NCBI GenBank assembly: GCA_022774325.1
Contig: JALFNN010000047.1
Location: 62,001 to 126,000, forward strand
Direction: 5' to 3'
DNA from: a bacterium
GTDB lineage: Bacteria; Bacillota; Clostridia; Lachnospirales; Lachnospiraceae
DNA length: 64,000 nt
Part shown: positions 1 to 9,642 of the stretch, piece after piece
Layout: each line of letters opens with the position of its first letter
Numbering within the stretch: position 1 is the stretch's first letter
Position numbers and translations under genes: made by a program
Notes under the pieces: generated by a model
Databases searched by the model: none
The model's input: the letters and a program-made list of their open reading frames with translations, nothing else
What the model was told of the DNA's origin: nothing

Positions 1-795
1 CGACTGGGGGCAGTTACTACAAAAGGTGTGGCAAATATTCCATGGGCGGGGAATCCTACGCCGAGAGTGGCGGAGACCTGTGGAGGAATGATGAATGCCG
101 TGGGACTTCAGAATCCCGGGATTGATTTGTTTTGTAAAAGAGACATTCCATTTTTGAAAAAATATGATACCAGAATTATTGTAAATGTCTGCGGAAAATC
201 AACAGAGGATTATTGTGAAGTTGTAGAACGTCTTGCAGAGGAAGACGTGGATATGCTGGAAATCAATATTTCCTGTCCGAATGTGAAAGAAGGTGGAATC
301 GCATTCGGACAGAACCCGAAAGCGGCTGAGAATATTACAAAAGAAGTGAAAAAATATGCAAAACAACCGGTAATCATGAAGTTGAGCCCAAATGTGACTG
401 ATATTTCTGAAATGGCAAAAGCGGTTGAAGCTGGAGGGGCGGATGCCATTTCTCTGATCAACACTCTGACAGGAATGAAGATCGACATTGACCGCAGACA
501 ATTTGTTTTGGCAAATAAAACCGGAGGAGTGTCTGGCCCGGCAATCCATCCGATTGCAGTACGAATGGTGTATCAGGCAGCAAATGCGGTACGGGTACCG
601 GTCATCGGTATGGGAGGGATCGCAAGTGCAAAGGATGCCATTGAAATGATACTTGCCGGGGCAAGTGCTGTCTCGGTAGGAACTGCAAACTTCCACAATC
701 CGGCAGTAACGATGGAAATCGTGGATGGAATTGAAGCATATATGAAGAAATATGGTTTTGCAAATGTGAAAGATATGGTAGGAATTGTGAAATAG
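1..795 (+). CDS. pyrD: Dihydroorotate dehydrogenase B, catalytic subunit (5' end missing)
   Basis: Oxidises dihydroorotate to orotate in de novo UMP synthesis; the class 1B enzyme normally works with a PyrK electron-transfer subunit, which would lie upstream of the window. The reading frame is open from base 1, giving LGAVTTKG before GNPTPRVAET, so the gene is truncated by the window edge rather than starting at the internal GTG at 28. Visible family motifs are the NISCPN substrate loop, MKLSPN, and the FMN-phosphate segment GMGGI...GASAVSVGTA. pyrE follows after 37 bases, as in a typical Clostridial pyr operon. Confidence 0.95.
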   Translation, partial: RLGAVTTKGVANIPWAGNPTPRVAETCGGMMNAVGLQNPGIDLFCKRDIPFLKKYDTRIIVNVCGKSTEDYCEVVERLAEEDVDMLEINISCPNVKEGGIAFGQNPKAAENITKEVKKYAKQPVIMKLSPNVTDISEMAKAVEAGGADAISLINTLTGMKIDIDRRQFVLANKTGGVSGPAIHPIAVRMVYQAANAVRVPVIGMGGIASAKDAIEMILAGASAVSVGTANFHNPAVTMEIVDGIEAYMKKYGFANVKDMVGIVK

Positions 796-832
796 AGACA
801 GAACAGTGATCAATTTGGAGGATGAATGGATT

Positions 833-1513
833 ATGGAACAGTATAAGAAAGAGTTTATTGAATTTATGGTGGAAAGCCAGGTCTTAAAATTTGGAGAATT
901 TACATTGAAAAGCGGAAGAAAATCACCATTCTTCATGAATGCAGGTGCATATGTGACCGGATCCCAGCTGAAAAGGCTCGGAGAATACTATGCAAAAGCA
1001 ATTCATAACAAATATGGAGATGATTTCGACGTGCTGTTCGGACCGGCGTACAAAGGAATTCCACTCAGTGTTGTAACAGCAGTTGCTTACAGTGAATTGT
1101 ACGGAAAAGAAGTGCGTTATTGTTCAGACAGAAAAGAAGAAAAGGATCATGGTGCTGACAAAGGAAGTTTCCTTGGAAGTAAACTGAAGGATGGAGATCG
1201 TGTGATCATGATCGAGGATGTTACTACATCCGGAAAATCAATGGAAGAGACCGTTCCGAAGGTAAGGAACGCCGCTGAGGTCGAGATCGTTGGCCTGATT
1301 GTATCTCTGGACCGAATGGAAGTTGGAAAGGGCGGTGTAAAATGCGCGCTGGAAGAAGTAAAGGATCTGTATGGATTTGATACATCAGCAATTGTTACAA
1401 TGGCAGAAGTCGTAGAATGTCTTTATAATAAAGAAGTGAATGGACAGGTTGTAATCGACGATACATTGAAAGCGGCAATCGATGCATACTATGAACAGTA
1501 TGGTGCAAAATAA
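833..1513 (+). CDS. pyrE: Orotate phosphoribosyltransferase
   Basis: Transfers the phosphoribosyl group of PRPP to orotate to make OMP. The PRPP-binding signature VIMIEDVTTSGKS is clear, and FGPAYKGIPL is the conserved N-terminal substrate region. About 226 aa, slightly longer than the bacterial average and typical of the Clostridial long form. The frame opens upstream at a GTG (806), but ATG 833 begins MEQYKKEFIEF and is preceded by GGAGG at 817-821, so 833 is chosen. It closes the visible part of the pyr operon. Confidence 0.95.
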   Translation: MEQYKKEFIEFMVESQVLKFGEFTLKSGRKSPFFMNAGAYVTGSQLKRLGEYYAKAIHNKYGDDFDVLFGPAYKGIPLSVVTAVAYSELYGKEVRYCSDRKEEKDHGADKGSFLGSKLKDGDRVIMIEDVTTSGKSMEETVPKVRNAAEVEIVGLIVSLDRMEVGKGGVKCALEEVKDLYGFDTSAIVTMAEVVECLYNKEVNGQVVIDDTLKAAIDAYYEQYGAK

Positions 1514-1525
1514 GGAGGAAATCCG

Positions 1526-1678
1526 ATGACTGAGAAAGCATATAAAGTAATGGGATATACCGGAGCAGCGAGTCTTGCAGTGGGAATCGTAATGATTGTT
1601 GTCGGTGTTGTGACCGGAGTAGTCATGATCATCAGTGGGGCGAATCTGTTCAAGGCAAAAAGAGGTTTGACGTTTTAG
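1526..1678 (+). CDS. Small membrane protein of unknown function (50 aa)
   Basis: ATG 1526 is preceded by an excellent AAGGAGG (1512-1518) that overlaps the end of pyrE. The product (MTEKAYKVMGYTGAASLAVG...) is a short hydrophilic start, one or two hydrophobic segments rich in Gly/Val/Ile, and a basic end (FKAKRGLTF). It is not recognisable as a named family. Tight packing between pyrE and the next gene, and the strong ribosome site, support that it is translated. Confidence 0.7.
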   Translation: MTEKAYKVMGYTGAASLAVGIVMIVVGVVTGVVMIISGANLFKAKRGLTF

Positions 1679-1693
1679 GAAGGATGCTTTGAA

Positions 1694-2191
1694 TTGAAAG
1701 CAAAAAAAAGGAAGCGATTTCGGATACTCGGAAAGATCTTATTTGTGTTATATATAGGATTTCTATTGTATTTTTTGATCTTTTCGGACTGGTATGGACG
1801 AACCGGAGAAATGAGAGAATATCATTATAATCTGGTTCTGTTTCAGGAAATCAATAGATTTTGGTATCACCGGGACCGGCTTGGTTGGATCGCATATGCG
1901 AATCTGTTTGGCAATGTACTGATTTTTGTACCGTTTGGATTTTTTATGCCGATGGCAAGCAGGTACCGAAGTCTCTTTCTGACGCTGTTCTATAGTTTTG
2001 GACTGAGCTTCCTTGTGGAAGCTTTTCAGTTTGTTTCCCGGGTGGGGAGCTTTGATGTGGATGATCTGCTGCTCAATACGATCGGCGGTGTGCTCGGATA
2101 CATTATATTTGTAATTTGCAACACGATAAGGAGATGGCATGATGCGAATCGGGAGAGAAAAAGAGCAGGCGCGAGAAAGGGAAAGAGATAA
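1694..2191 (+). CDS. VanZ-like membrane protein
   Basis: 165 aa protein with a basic N-terminus, four predicted hydrophobic segments and the VanZ-family signature: NVLIFVPFGFF, then a segment ending SFLVEAFQ, then FDVDDLLLNTIGGVLGY. VanZ confers low-level teicoplanin resistance in Enterococcus, but most homologues have unknown roles in the envelope, so no resistance function is claimed. The start is TTG 1694, with AGGAAGG at 1678-1684 at good spacing. The highly charged tail overlaps the start of the next gene. Confidence 0.8.
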   Translation: MKAKKRKRFRILGKILFVLYIGFLLYFLIFSDWYGRTGEMREYHYNLVLFQEINRFWYHRDRLGWIAYANLFGNVLIFVPFGFFMPMASRYRSLFLTLFYSFGLSFLVEAFQFVSRVGSFDVDDLLLNTIGGVLGYIIFVICNTIRRWHDANRERKRAGARKGKR

Positions 2192-2519
2192 AGAGAGAAA
2201 AAAAAGGGGAAACCGGAAATATGGACAGGCGAAACTCAGACATTCCAGGAAAGGCCTGTTGTCCTGTATGATAGCGGTTGTTGTTGCGGGGATTTTTGTC
2301 GCATTGATCCTGACCGCTTTTATACATAAAGGAAACTCGGTGGCGATGATCGGCAGCTTCGGGCTTTTTGATATGATTCTTGCAGGAGTGGGGCTGAGTA
2401 TTGGAGTAAAAGGGTTTCGTGAGCGGGATAAGAATTATCTAAGCTGTAAAATAGGCATAGGAATCAATGGATTTATATTGTTCTGTCTTATCCTGGTGTT
2501 TGTAAGGGGGCTTATATAG
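2139..2519 (+). CDS. Two- or three-TM conserved hypothetical protein (DUF6142-like)
   Basis: 126 aa. The first 40 residues are extremely charged (repeated Arg/Glu/Lys), then come hydrophobic segments around residues 43-62, 68-88 and 105-125. It resembles the small DUF6142 membrane family of Lachnospiraceae, from memory only. It overlaps the end of the VanZ-like gene by 53 bases and its stop codon overlaps the GTG start of the next gene (TAGTG), so the three are probably one operon. The exact start is uncertain: ATG 2139 and ATG 2142 are adjacent and neither has a strong ribosome site. Confidence 0.6.
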   Translation: MMRIGREKEQARERERDKERKKRGNRKYGQAKLRHSRKGLLSCMIAVVVAGIFVALILTAFIHKGNSVAMIGSFGLFDMILAGVGLSIGVKGFRERDKNYLSCKIGIGINGFILFCLILVFVRGLI

Positions 2520-4558
2520 TGGAAGAAAGATACTATCTGACATTGGAACGAATTATGAAAATTACCGAAGAAAATACGGTAAAAGAACCGTATCAATCTT
2601 ATTTTCGACATGTGGCGGAATTCTTGCTAAGGATTCATGATATCAAAGACAGCAGACATACTTCAGCGAGAGCGAGTATGACGAAGGAACGTCTGGAAGA
2701 AGAGATGCAAATGCTTTACTATGATGTGCTGCCCCAGAATTATGAGACATCCTACGCAAATCCGGAATATGCCGTGAGAGAACTCGGAGAAGAACTCGGT
2801 GCTTTTTTAAGTGCACTTTATACGGAACTTCGTGGAGATATCGGATATGTGTATGAGGAACGATATGATTATATCGTTATAGGAAACGAATTATTCATTG
2901 AAATTTACAATAAATTTGAAGAAGAAGAGACTCCTTCGCCTGAAAGTCTGAAGGAGATTTTTTACTGGTATGCCAGTGATTATTGTGATGTCTATGCAGC
3001 GGACAGAGTGGTTGAGCAGATCGATCCTGAGGCATATGATTTTGCAGTAAAGCGTATTATGGAGTCGGATCTGACAGACCTCAGATACCTGTACCGGTTC
3101 GGAGAATATGTGAGTGAAAATGAATTAAAGACGGCAGAATATCTGAATAGTCTTCCACAGGAGACCATTGATAAGATGGCGGATACCTATACAGAGGGAT
3201 TTCGTGTAGGATTCATCAATACGGGTAAAGATTTGTCAAAGAAATCTGTTGTCAATATTCGGTATGTACTGGGATTTGAACGAGTTGTACGCAAGGCTAT
3301 TCAAAATTTTGAAAAAATGGGATTGAAGCCGACCATTTACAGAGCTGCATCCAGCGTGATTACGCGTCCGCGTCTGGGAAAGAATGGATTCTATGGAGGA
3401 ATTCCGAATAAGCAGTACGATTATGATCATAAAGATGATCTGGGGCTGGTCCTGGATAAACAATTCATGGAAAGAAAGCTGGAAGTGATGCGGACTGTTT
3501 TGGAGAAAAATAAAGAGCTGGCGGGGAGTTTTGCAGGTCCTGCGGTCATGGAAGTATTTGGCGAAAAACCGTTTGCACCGGTGACCAAACCGGAAGCGGT
3601 TACTTTCTCGAAAAAGCAGGAAGAGTTACTTCTTATAATGAATTCTCGTGCAGGTCAGATTACCAATCAATACATCAAAGGTGAGGAGAGAAGTTTTACG
3701 ATCATTTCCTGGCCACTTCCGGAAATTGGGAATAACTATCCGGAAATTTTTGATGAAGTCATCCGGATCAATACACTGGATGCAAATGTATATGAAAAGG
3801 TGCAGCAGACGCTGATCGATGCGCTGGATCAGGGAGAATATGTTAGAATTTTGGGAAAAGGAGCCAATAAGACTGATTTGAAGGTGAGCCTTTGCAGACT
3901 TAAGAATCCGGAGAAGGAAACCATTTTTGAGAATTGTGTCGCGGATGTGAATATTCCGGTCGGCGAAGTGTTTACTTCCCCAATGCTTGAAGGAACGGAA
4001 GGCGTCTTATATGTAAGTAAGGTTTATCTGAACGAACTGCAGTACCGGGATTTGGAAATTCATTTTAAAGAAGGAAAAACGACAGAATATACTTGTAGTA
4101 ACTTTGAATCTGAGGAAGAGAATAAAAAGTATATTTGTGATAATATTATGCACAATCATGAATCACTTCCATTGGGTGAGTTCGCAATCGGTACGAATAC
4201 AACTGCATATATGGCAGCGAAAAAGTATGACATAGCGGATAAGCTTCCGATTCTGATCGCCGAAAAGATGGGACCGCATTTTGCGGTGGGGGATACCTGC
4301 TACAGCTGGGCGGAGGATAACGTGGTATATAATCCAAACGGCAAGGAGATCATCGCCAAAGAGAACAGTGTGAGTGCATGCCGGAAAGAAAACCCGGAAC
4401 AAGCATATTTCCAGTGTCATACGGATATTACCATTCCATATGAGGAACTGGGAAAAATCAGTGTATTTACTTGTGAAGGAAAAGAAATTGTATTGATCGA
4501 GAATGGACGTTTTACGCTTCCGGGGACGGAAATTCTGAATGAACCTTTGGATAAATAG
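2519..4558 (+). CDS. Large protein with C-terminal M29-type aminopeptidase domain
   Basis: 679 aa with a GTG start that overlaps the previous stop codon; TAAGGGGG at 2501-2508 is the ribosome site. The C-terminal half (about residues 350-650) looks like the thermophilic metallo-aminopeptidase family M29 (AmpS/PepS): LPLGEFAIGTN, then EKMGPHFAVGDTCYSWAED, then a late HTDITIPYEELG. M29 enzymes are usually near 400 aa; here about 300 residues of helical, acidic sequence precede the domain. A cytoplasmic role in peptide trimming is likely. The metal ligands cannot be assigned with certainty from sequence alone. A VanZ-like gene upstream gives no functional clue. Confidence 0.75.
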   Translation: MEERYYLTLERIMKITEENTVKEPYQSYFRHVAEFLLRIHDIKDSRHTSARASMTKERLEEEMQMLYYDVLPQNYETSYANPEYAVRELGEELGAFLSALYTELRGDIGYVYEERYDYIVIGNELFIEIYNKFEEEETPSPESLKEIFYWYASDYCDVYAADRVVEQIDPEAYDFAVKRIMESDLTDLRYLYRFGEYVSENELKTAEYLNSLPQETIDKMADTYTEGFRVGFINTGKDLSKKSVVNIRYVLGFERVVRKAIQNFEKMGLKPTIYRAASSVITRPRLGKNGFYGGIPNKQYDYDHKDDLGLVLDKQFMERKLEVMRTVLEKNKELAGSFAGPAVMEVFGEKPFAPVTKPEAVTFSKKQEELLLIMNSRAGQITNQYIKGEERSFTIISWPLPEIGNNYPEIFDEVIRINTLDANVYEKVQQTLIDALDQGEYVRILGKGANKTDLKVSLCRLKNPEKETIFENCVADVNIPVGEVFTSPMLEGTEGVLYVSKVYLNELQYRDLEIHFKEGKTTEYTCSNFESEEENKKYICDNIMHNHESLPLGEFAIGTNTTAYMAAKKYDIADKLPILIAEKMGPHFAVGDTCYSWAEDNVVYNPNGKEIIAKENSVSACRKENPEQAYFQCHTDITIPYEELGKISVFTCEGKEIVLIENGRFTLPGTEILNEPLDK

Positions 4559-4589
4559 GAGATTTCTGTATCTGAGATTCTTTTTTGAG

Positions 4590-4618
4590 TTGACAGAGGA
4601 AAGAAGTGTTAGTAAAAT
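4590..4618 (+). promoter_or_regulatory. Sigma-A promoter of the pur genes
   Basis: TTGACA (4590-4595), 17-base spacer, TAAAAT (4613-4618). Immediately downstream is an AT-rich inverted repeat, AATAAATA (4622-4629) against TATTTATT (around 4636), lying over the expected start of transcription and so possibly an operator. There is no purine riboswitch: the leader is only about 50 bases. Confidence 0.75.
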
Positions 4619-4676
4619 AGCTAATAAATAAAGAGATATTTATTAAAATACTTATAAATAAGAAAAGGAGACTATT

Positions 4677-5189
4677 ATGCCAAAAGTAGGAATTGTAATG
4701 GGCAGTGACTCTGACATGAAGGTTATGAGCAAAGCTGCGGACATGCTGGAGAAATTTGGAATCGAGTATGAGATGACAATTATTTCTGCACACCGTGAAC
4801 CGGACGTGTTCTATGAATACGCAAAGTCTGCGGAGGCAAAGGACTTTAAGGTCATTATTGCCGGTGCAGGTATGGCAGCGCATCTTCCGGGAATGTGCGC
4901 GGCAATTTTCCCAATGCCGGTTATTGGGGTCCCGATGTCAGGAAAGAATCTTGAGGGGATGGATGCACTGTATTCTATCGTTCAGATGCCGCCGGGAATT
5001 CCGGTTGCTACGGTGGCAATAGATGGCGGGGCGAATGCAGCAATTCTTGCAGCTAAGATTCTGGCAACATCGAATCCGGAACTGCTTCAGAAGTTGAAAG
5101 ACTATACTGCTGAGATGAAAGAAACGGTGCAGAAGAAAGCAGAAAAACTGGAAAAGCTCGGACATAAAGAATACTTAAAACAGATGTAG
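4677..5189 (+). CDS. purE: N5-carboxyaminoimidazole ribonucleotide mutase
   Basis: Converts N5-CAIR to CAIR in de novo purine synthesis. Class I PurE hallmarks are present: GIVMGSDSD at the N-terminus, the SAHREPD loop with the catalytic His, and [10 protein letters not shown]. 170 aa is the usual length. AAAAGGAG precedes the ATG. First gene of a purE-purM-purN-purD set driven by the promoter at 4590; purK and purC are not adjacent. Confidence 0.96.
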   Translation: MPKVGIVMGSDSDMKVMSKAADMLEKFGIEYEMTIISAHREPDVFYEYAKSAEAKDFKVIIAGAGMAAHLPGMCAAIFPMPVIGVPMSGKNLEGMDALYSIVQMPPGIPVATVAIDGGANAAILAAKILATSNPELLQKLKDYTAEMKETVQKKAEKLEKLGHKEYLKQM

Positions 5190-5214
5190 AAAAACAGTTA
5201 ATGGAGGATTTGAG

Positions 5215-6240
5215 ATGGACTATAAGAATGCGGGTGTAGATATCGAAGCTGGTTATAAATCAGTGGAGCTTATGAAGAAACATATTCAGCAGACGATGAG
5301 AGAAGAAGTTCTTGGAGGAATCGGAGGATTCTCAGGTGCATTTTCTCTTGAAAAATTTAAAAATATGGAAAAACCGACCCTCGTTTCCGGTACAGACGGT
5401 GTTGGAACCAAGCTGAAGCTGGCGTTCCTTCTGGATCGACATGATACCATCGGAATTGATTGTGTTGCGATGTGTGTAAATGACATTGCATGTGCAGGTG
5501 GAGAACCGTTATTTTTCCTGGATTATATCGCATGTGGAAAGAATGAACCTGAAAAGATTGCTACGATCGTAAGCGGTGTGGCAGAAGGATGTAAACAGTC
5601 CGGATGTGCCCTGATCGGTGGAGAGACCGCTGAGATGCCGGGATTCTATCCGGTAGATGAGTACGATCTTGCCGGATTTGCAGTCGGAATCGTTGATGAG
5701 AAGGATCTGATCACCGGAAAAGATCTGAAGCCGGGCGATGTTCTGATCGGTATGGCTTCGTCAGGAGTACATAGTAACGGTTTCTCTCTTGTAAGAAAAG
5801 TATTCAGCATGAAGCCGGAAGTCCTGAACGCAGAATATGAATGTCTGGGAACAACGCTTGGAGATGCACTTCTTGCACCGACCAAGATTTATGTAAAAGC
5901 ACTTCGTATGGTGAAGGAAGCGGGTGTTAAGATCAAAGCCTGCAGCCATATTACCGGCGGCGGATTCTATGAGAACATTCCGCGTATGCTGATCGAAGGT
6001 ACTCACGCAGTAGTGAAGAAAGACAGCTACCCGATTCCACCGATCTTCCGTATGCTTGCAGAAGACGGTGATATTGAAGAAAGAGCAATGTACAATACGT
6101 TCAATATGGGTCTTGGAATGATTGTAGCAGTAGATGAAAAAGACGTGGATGCAGCTATGAAGGCAATGAAGGAAGCCGGAGAAGAACCATATGTGGTAGG
6201 ATATGTAGAGGCAGGAGAAAAAGGAGTAACCGTATGCTAA
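5215..6240 (+). CDS. purM: Phosphoribosylformylglycinamidine cyclo-ligase (AIR synthetase)
   Basis: ATP-dependent ring closure of FGAM to AIR. Typical PurM motifs: [10 protein letters not shown] near residue 62, [19 protein letters not shown] and HITGGGF...PRML. 341 aa, normal for the family. GGAGG at 5202-5206 precedes ATG 5215. Its stop overlaps purN. Confidence 0.97.
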   Translation: MDYKNAGVDIEAGYKSVELMKKHIQQTMREEVLGGIGGFSGAFSLEKFKNMEKPTLVSGTDGVGTKLKLAFLLDRHDTIGIDCVAMCVNDIACAGGEPLFFLDYIACGKNEPEKIATIVSGVAEGCKQSGCALIGGETAEMPGFYPVDEYDLAGFAVGIVDEKDLITGKDLKPGDVLIGMASSGVHSNGFSLVRKVFSMKPEVLNAEYECLGTTLGDALLAPTKIYVKALRMVKEAGVKIKACSHITGGGFYENIPRMLIEGTHAVVKKDSYPIPPIFRMLAEDGDIEERAMYNTFNMGLGMIVAVDEKDVDAAMKAMKEAGEEPYVVGYVEAGEKGVTVC

Positions 6241-6860
6241 GAGTTGCAGTTCTTGTATCCGGAGGCGGAACGAATCTGCAGGCGATTATTGATGCGGTGG
6301 AGCACGGGACGATCACGAATACGCAGATCGTCGGAGTAATCAGTAACAATAAGAATGCGTTTGCACTGGAAAGGGCCGGGAGACATGGAATCCCGGCACA
6401 GTGCATTTCTCCGAAGGATTTTGAGACAAGAGATGAATTTAACAGAGTATTTTTGGACAAGGTCAATGAACTGAAGGCAGATTTGATCGTACTTGCCGGA
6501 TTCCTGGTTGTGATTCCGGAGATGATGATCCGGGAATACCGGAATCGTATCATCAATATTCATCCGTCACTGATTCCGTCATTTTGCGGAACCGGATTTT
6601 ACGGGCTGAAAGTTCATGAGGCGGCGCTTAAAAGAGGCGTAAAAGTGGTAGGTGCCACAGTGCATTTTGTGGATGAAGGAACAGATACCGGACCGATCAT
6701 TCTGCAGAAAGCAGTATCAGTAGAAGAAGGTGACACTCCGGAAATCCTGCAGAGACGTGTCATGGAGCAGGCGGAATGGAAGATTCTTCCGCAGGCTATT
6801 GATCTGATTGCAAATGGTAAGGTTCAGATTGTGGATGGAAAGGTATCCATCACACAGTAA
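6234..6860 (+). CDS. purN: Phosphoribosylglycinamide formyltransferase
   Basis: Transfers a formyl group from 10-formyl-THF to GAR. The start overlaps the purM stop (ATGCTAA), suggesting translational coupling. Motifs: [14 protein letters not shown] at the N-terminus, [10 protein letters not shown] with the catalytic His, and [17 protein letters not shown] with the catalytic Asp. 208 aa, standard. One small departure from the commonest form is [14 protein letters not shown] where many enzymes read F-x-G-x-x-(A/M)-x-x-A. Confidence 0.96.
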   Translation: MLRVAVLVSGGGTNLQAIIDAVEHGTITNTQIVGVISNNKNAFALERAGRHGIPAQCISPKDFETRDEFNRVFLDKVNELKADLIVLAGFLVVIPEMMIREYRNRIINIHPSLIPSFCGTGFYGLKVHEAALKRGVKVVGATVHFVDEGTDTGPIILQKAVSVEEGDTPEILQRRVMEQAEWKILPQAIDLIANGKVQIVDGKVSITQ

Positions 6861-6870
6861 GGAGGGACTT

Positions 6871-8142
6871 ATGAAGGTATTAATTGTTGGCGGCGGCGGA
6901 AGAGAGCACGCTATCGCGTATTGTGTGGCAAAGAGCAGCAAAGTAGAAAAGATTTATTGTGCACCCGGAAATGCGGGGATTGCAGAATTCGCAGAATGTG
7001 TTCCGATCGGAGCAATGGAATTCGATAAGCTGACAGCATTTGCGAAGGATAACGCAATTGATCTTGCAATCGTGGGAATGGATGATCCGCTGGTAGGCGG
7101 TCTGGTAGACGAGTTTGAAGCTGCAGGTATCCGTGCATTCGGTCCGAGAAAAAATGCGGCGATCCTGGAAGGAAGCAAGGCGTTCTCTAAAGATCTGATG
7201 AAAAAATATGATATCCCGACAGCAGCGTATGAAAACTTTGATGACCCGGAAAAAGCGCTTGCTTATCTGGAAACAGCGAAATTCCCGATCGTGCTGAAGG
7301 CCGACGGACTTGCACTCGGTAAAGGCGTGCTGATCTGCAACACGCTGGAAGAGGCGAAAGACGGTGTCAAAGAAATCATGCTTGACAAAAAGTTCGGTGC
7401 CTCAGGTAATACGATGGTTGTTGAAGAATTTATGACCGGACGTGAGGTGTCTGTTCTCTCATTTGTTGACGGCAAGACGATCAAGACGATGACAAGTGCA
7501 CAGGATCACAAGCGTGCAAAGGACGGCGATCAGGGACTGAACACCGGAGGAATGGGAACATTCTCTCCAAGCCCGTTCTACACGGAAGAAGTAGATGAAT
7601 TCTGTCAGAAATATGTTTACCAGAAAACGGTAGACGCTATGGCGGCAGAAGGAAGAGAATTCAAGGGAATCATTTTCTTCGGACTGATGCTGACACAGGA
7701 CGGACCGAAAGTTCTGGAGTACAACGCAAGATTCGGAGATCCGGAAGCACAGGTTGTTCTCCCGAGAATGAAGAATGATCTGATCGAGGTCATTGAAGCC
7801 TGTATCGACGGAACGCTGGATCAGATTAATCTGGAATTTGAAGACAACGCAGCAGTCTGTGTTGTATTAGCTTCAGACGGTTATCCGCTCGCATACGAAA
7901 AGGGACTTCCGATCACGGGACTGGAAGAATTCAAGAAGCATGAAGGATATTACTGCTTCCATGCCGGAACAAAGTTTAACGGCGATCAGATCGTGACGAA
8001 CGGAGGACGTGTACTGGGTGTGACCGCGAAGGGTGCGACCCTGAAAGAAGCACGTGCAAATGCATATGCGGCAACCGAATGGGTAAAATTTGATAATAAA
8101 TATATGCGCCATGATATCGGAAAAGCGATTGATGAAGCATAG
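6871..8142 (+). CDS. purD: Phosphoribosylamine-glycine ligase (GAR synthetase)
   Basis: Joins glycine to phosphoribosylamine using ATP. ATG 6871 follows AAGGAGGG directly after the purN stop and begins MKVLIVGGGGREHAI, the canonical N-terminus; an upstream in-frame ATG (6808, within purN) is rejected. ATP-grasp features include LKADGLALGKGV and the metal-binding EYNARFGDPE. 423 aa, full length. It ends the pur transcription unit; a long perfect hairpin follows. Confidence 0.97.
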   Translation: MKVLIVGGGGREHAIAYCVAKSSKVEKIYCAPGNAGIAEFAECVPIGAMEFDKLTAFAKDNAIDLAIVGMDDPLVGGLVDEFEAAGIRAFGPRKNAAILEGSKAFSKDLMKKYDIPTAAYENFDDPEKALAYLETAKFPIVLKADGLALGKGVLICNTLEEAKDGVKEIMLDKKFGASGNTMVVEEFMTGREVSVLSFVDGKTIKTMTSAQDHKRAKDGDQGLNTGGMGTFSPSPFYTEEVDEFCQKYVYQKTVDAMAAEGREFKGIIFFGLMLTQDGPKVLEYNARFGDPEAQVVLPRMKNDLIEVIEACIDGTLDQINLEFEDNAAVCVVLASDGYPLAYEKGLPITGLEEFKKHEGYYCFHAGTKFNGDQIVTNGGRVLGVTAKGATLKEARANAYAATEWVKFDNKYMRHDIGKAIDEA

Positions 8143-8151
8143 ATAAAACAG

Positions 8152-8205
8152 TACAGAAAGAGGAAAGATTTTGATGAATTATCGAAAATCTTTCCTCTTT
8201 CTGTA
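8152..8205. terminator. 21-bp perfect inverted repeat after purD
   Basis: Left arm 8152-8172 and right arm 8185-8205 pair perfectly with a 12-base loop. The right arm is pyrimidine-rich (CTTTCCTCTTTC) but the U-tract after the stem is poor (AATTATATTACC). Most likely the pur operon terminator or an mRNA 3'-end stabiliser. Confidence 0.7.
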
Positions 8206-8315
8206 ATTATATTACCATAAAATGGCCAAAATTTCAAGACTGGTAAATAATTCTGTACTGCGGTATAATCGGCAGACGATAAACCAAATGAAATCATAAT
8301 AAGGGGGAAATCAGG

Positions 8316-8852
8316 ATGGAAGAGAAAAACTGGATGCAGATCCTGTCCGGACAAAACCAGCTGGCGAAAGTCATAGCGACCAATCAGGTTACAGAAAAAT
8401 TTGGCCTTGTATTATCAGAGGAGGATGCGAAGCTTCTGGTGAATGAAAAGTCGAAAAGTCTGAAGGAGCAGAAAAGAATCGAATATGGGGAGAGCATCCT
8501 TCCGAAGATCATTTATGAATTCTGCGATTCGGATTACATTTCCCAGAGAAATTATGTGGAGACGATCGGACATCTTCAGGACATTTTCTTTCTTTACAAG
8601 AATGAGATGATGGATGAAATATCGGATGACGAGCTTCTGCATTTTATGAAGGAGCAGTTTGAGACTGTCTGTTATGGAGATCTGGAATATCTGGAGAGCA
8701 CCTGTCTGGATGTTTTTGCGCAGGCGATCCGGGCAGGATATCAGGGATACCATGTGACAGAAGGAAAGTCAGAATACGGAAAATTCGATCTGGCATCCCG
8801 TTGGGATCACGAAGTTTATCTGGAAGTATTGAAAGAATTGTGTTGGAGGTAG
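8316..8852 (+). CDS. DUF6323 family protein
   Basis: 178 aa soluble, acidic, mainly helical protein. Recognised as the DUF6323 type from the run NVTEKFGLVLS-like start (VTEKFGLVLSEEDAKLL), FCDSDYI, QDIFFLYKNE, ELLHFMKEQFE and GDLEYL. No catalytic motif can be seen. AAGGGGG precedes the ATG at good spacing; a TATAAT (8264-8269) upstream with a weak TGGTAA -35 box at 17 bases is a likely promoter. It is followed four bases later by a DUF6179 gene, its usual partner as far as I recall. Function unknown. Confidence 0.7.
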   Translation: MEEKNWMQILSGQNQLAKVIATNQVTEKFGLVLSEEDAKLLVNEKSKSLKEQKRIEYGESILPKIIYEFCDSDYISQRNYVETIGHLQDIFFLYKNEMMDEISDDELLHFMKEQFETVCYGDLEYLESTCLDVFAQAIRAGYQGYHVTEGKSEYGKFDLASRWDHEVYLEVLKELCWR

Positions 8853-8856
8853 CGAG

Positions 8857-9642
8857 ATGAAATATCTGGAATATGAGATAGAGGAACTGATACCAATCGT
8901 AATCCGGCTTGCAGAGAAATATACTTCTAAAGAAAGTACATCGATTACCTACGAAGCGGCAGCACATCTGATGGAAGCGGTGCAGTATTGCATCCGGGAA
9001 TATGTGCAGGAAGAGCAGGAAACAGATAAAGAAGGGGAGGCGGATAGACAGATGCCGGAGGTTTCTAAGAAGAAAGTTCCGGCTGAACTGGCTTATGAGA
9101 GAGGATACCAGATTGTACTGGAAAAAGTGGATTGTGTCAGACGTATGTATCATGTCATTCTTCCGAATTTTAAATCATACGGCAATGAAAATTACAAAGA
9201 TACATTTGAAAAGGGTATTCCGGTATTTCTGCGTTACTATAACCCGAGATTTGCCCCTCAGGATCCGGTTATCACGATGGACTATCCGGTGCTCTGGAGC
9301 ATGGAGCAGCTTCAGGGAGTAGATGCGGTTGAGAAATATGTGGAAGCAATCCGCCTGGAGCAGAGATTCCTTGGAAAACTTCCCGATGAGTATGTCAGAA
9401 GAACACTGGAAGAATATCAGTATGATTATGAAAGGCAGTTTTTCAATATCTGCAATATCGTGCTGCGGGGAATTCTTCGCCGTATGATGGGGGAGAATGT
9501 ACCGGAGCCGGAGCACCTGGAAAGGGCGATAGAAGGGTATCTGAGAATTCTCGTGAAGGAGCAGTACAAAGACTCGAAGGATTTGCTGCGGTATCTCAGG
9601 GAAGATGTAAAAGATTTCTGTGTGGAGTTGAAACAGAGATAA
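8857..9642 (+). CDS. DUF6179 domain-containing protein
   Basis: 261 aa soluble helical protein. Features that suggest DUF6179 are YEIEELIPIVIRLAEKYTSKESTSITYEAA near the N-terminus (only a family resemblance), then DYPVL and IRLEQRFLGKLP. ATG 8857 follows GGAGG (8845-8849) and the preceding stop by four bases, so it is co-transcribed with the DUF6323 gene. No enzyme motif, signal peptide or membrane segment is evident. Function unknown. Confidence 0.68.
   Translation: MKYLEYEIEELIPIVIRLAEKYTSKESTSITYEAAAHLMEAVQYCIREYVQEEQETDKEGEADRQMPEVSKKKVPAELAYERGYQIVLEKVDCVRRMYHVILPNFKSYGNENYKDTFEKGIPVFLRYYNPRFAPQDPVITMDYPVLWSMEQLQGVDAVEKYVEAIRLEQRFLGKLPDEYVRRTLEEYQYDYERQFFNICNIVLRGILRRMMGENVPEPEHLERAIEGYLRILVKEQYKDSKDLLRYLREDVKDFCVELKQR

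Noticed and set aside
199..936. Minus-strand open frame of 245 codons opposite pyrD
   Set aside because: Antisense to a clear gene, Cys/His/Ile-rich nonsense composition, no ribosome site.
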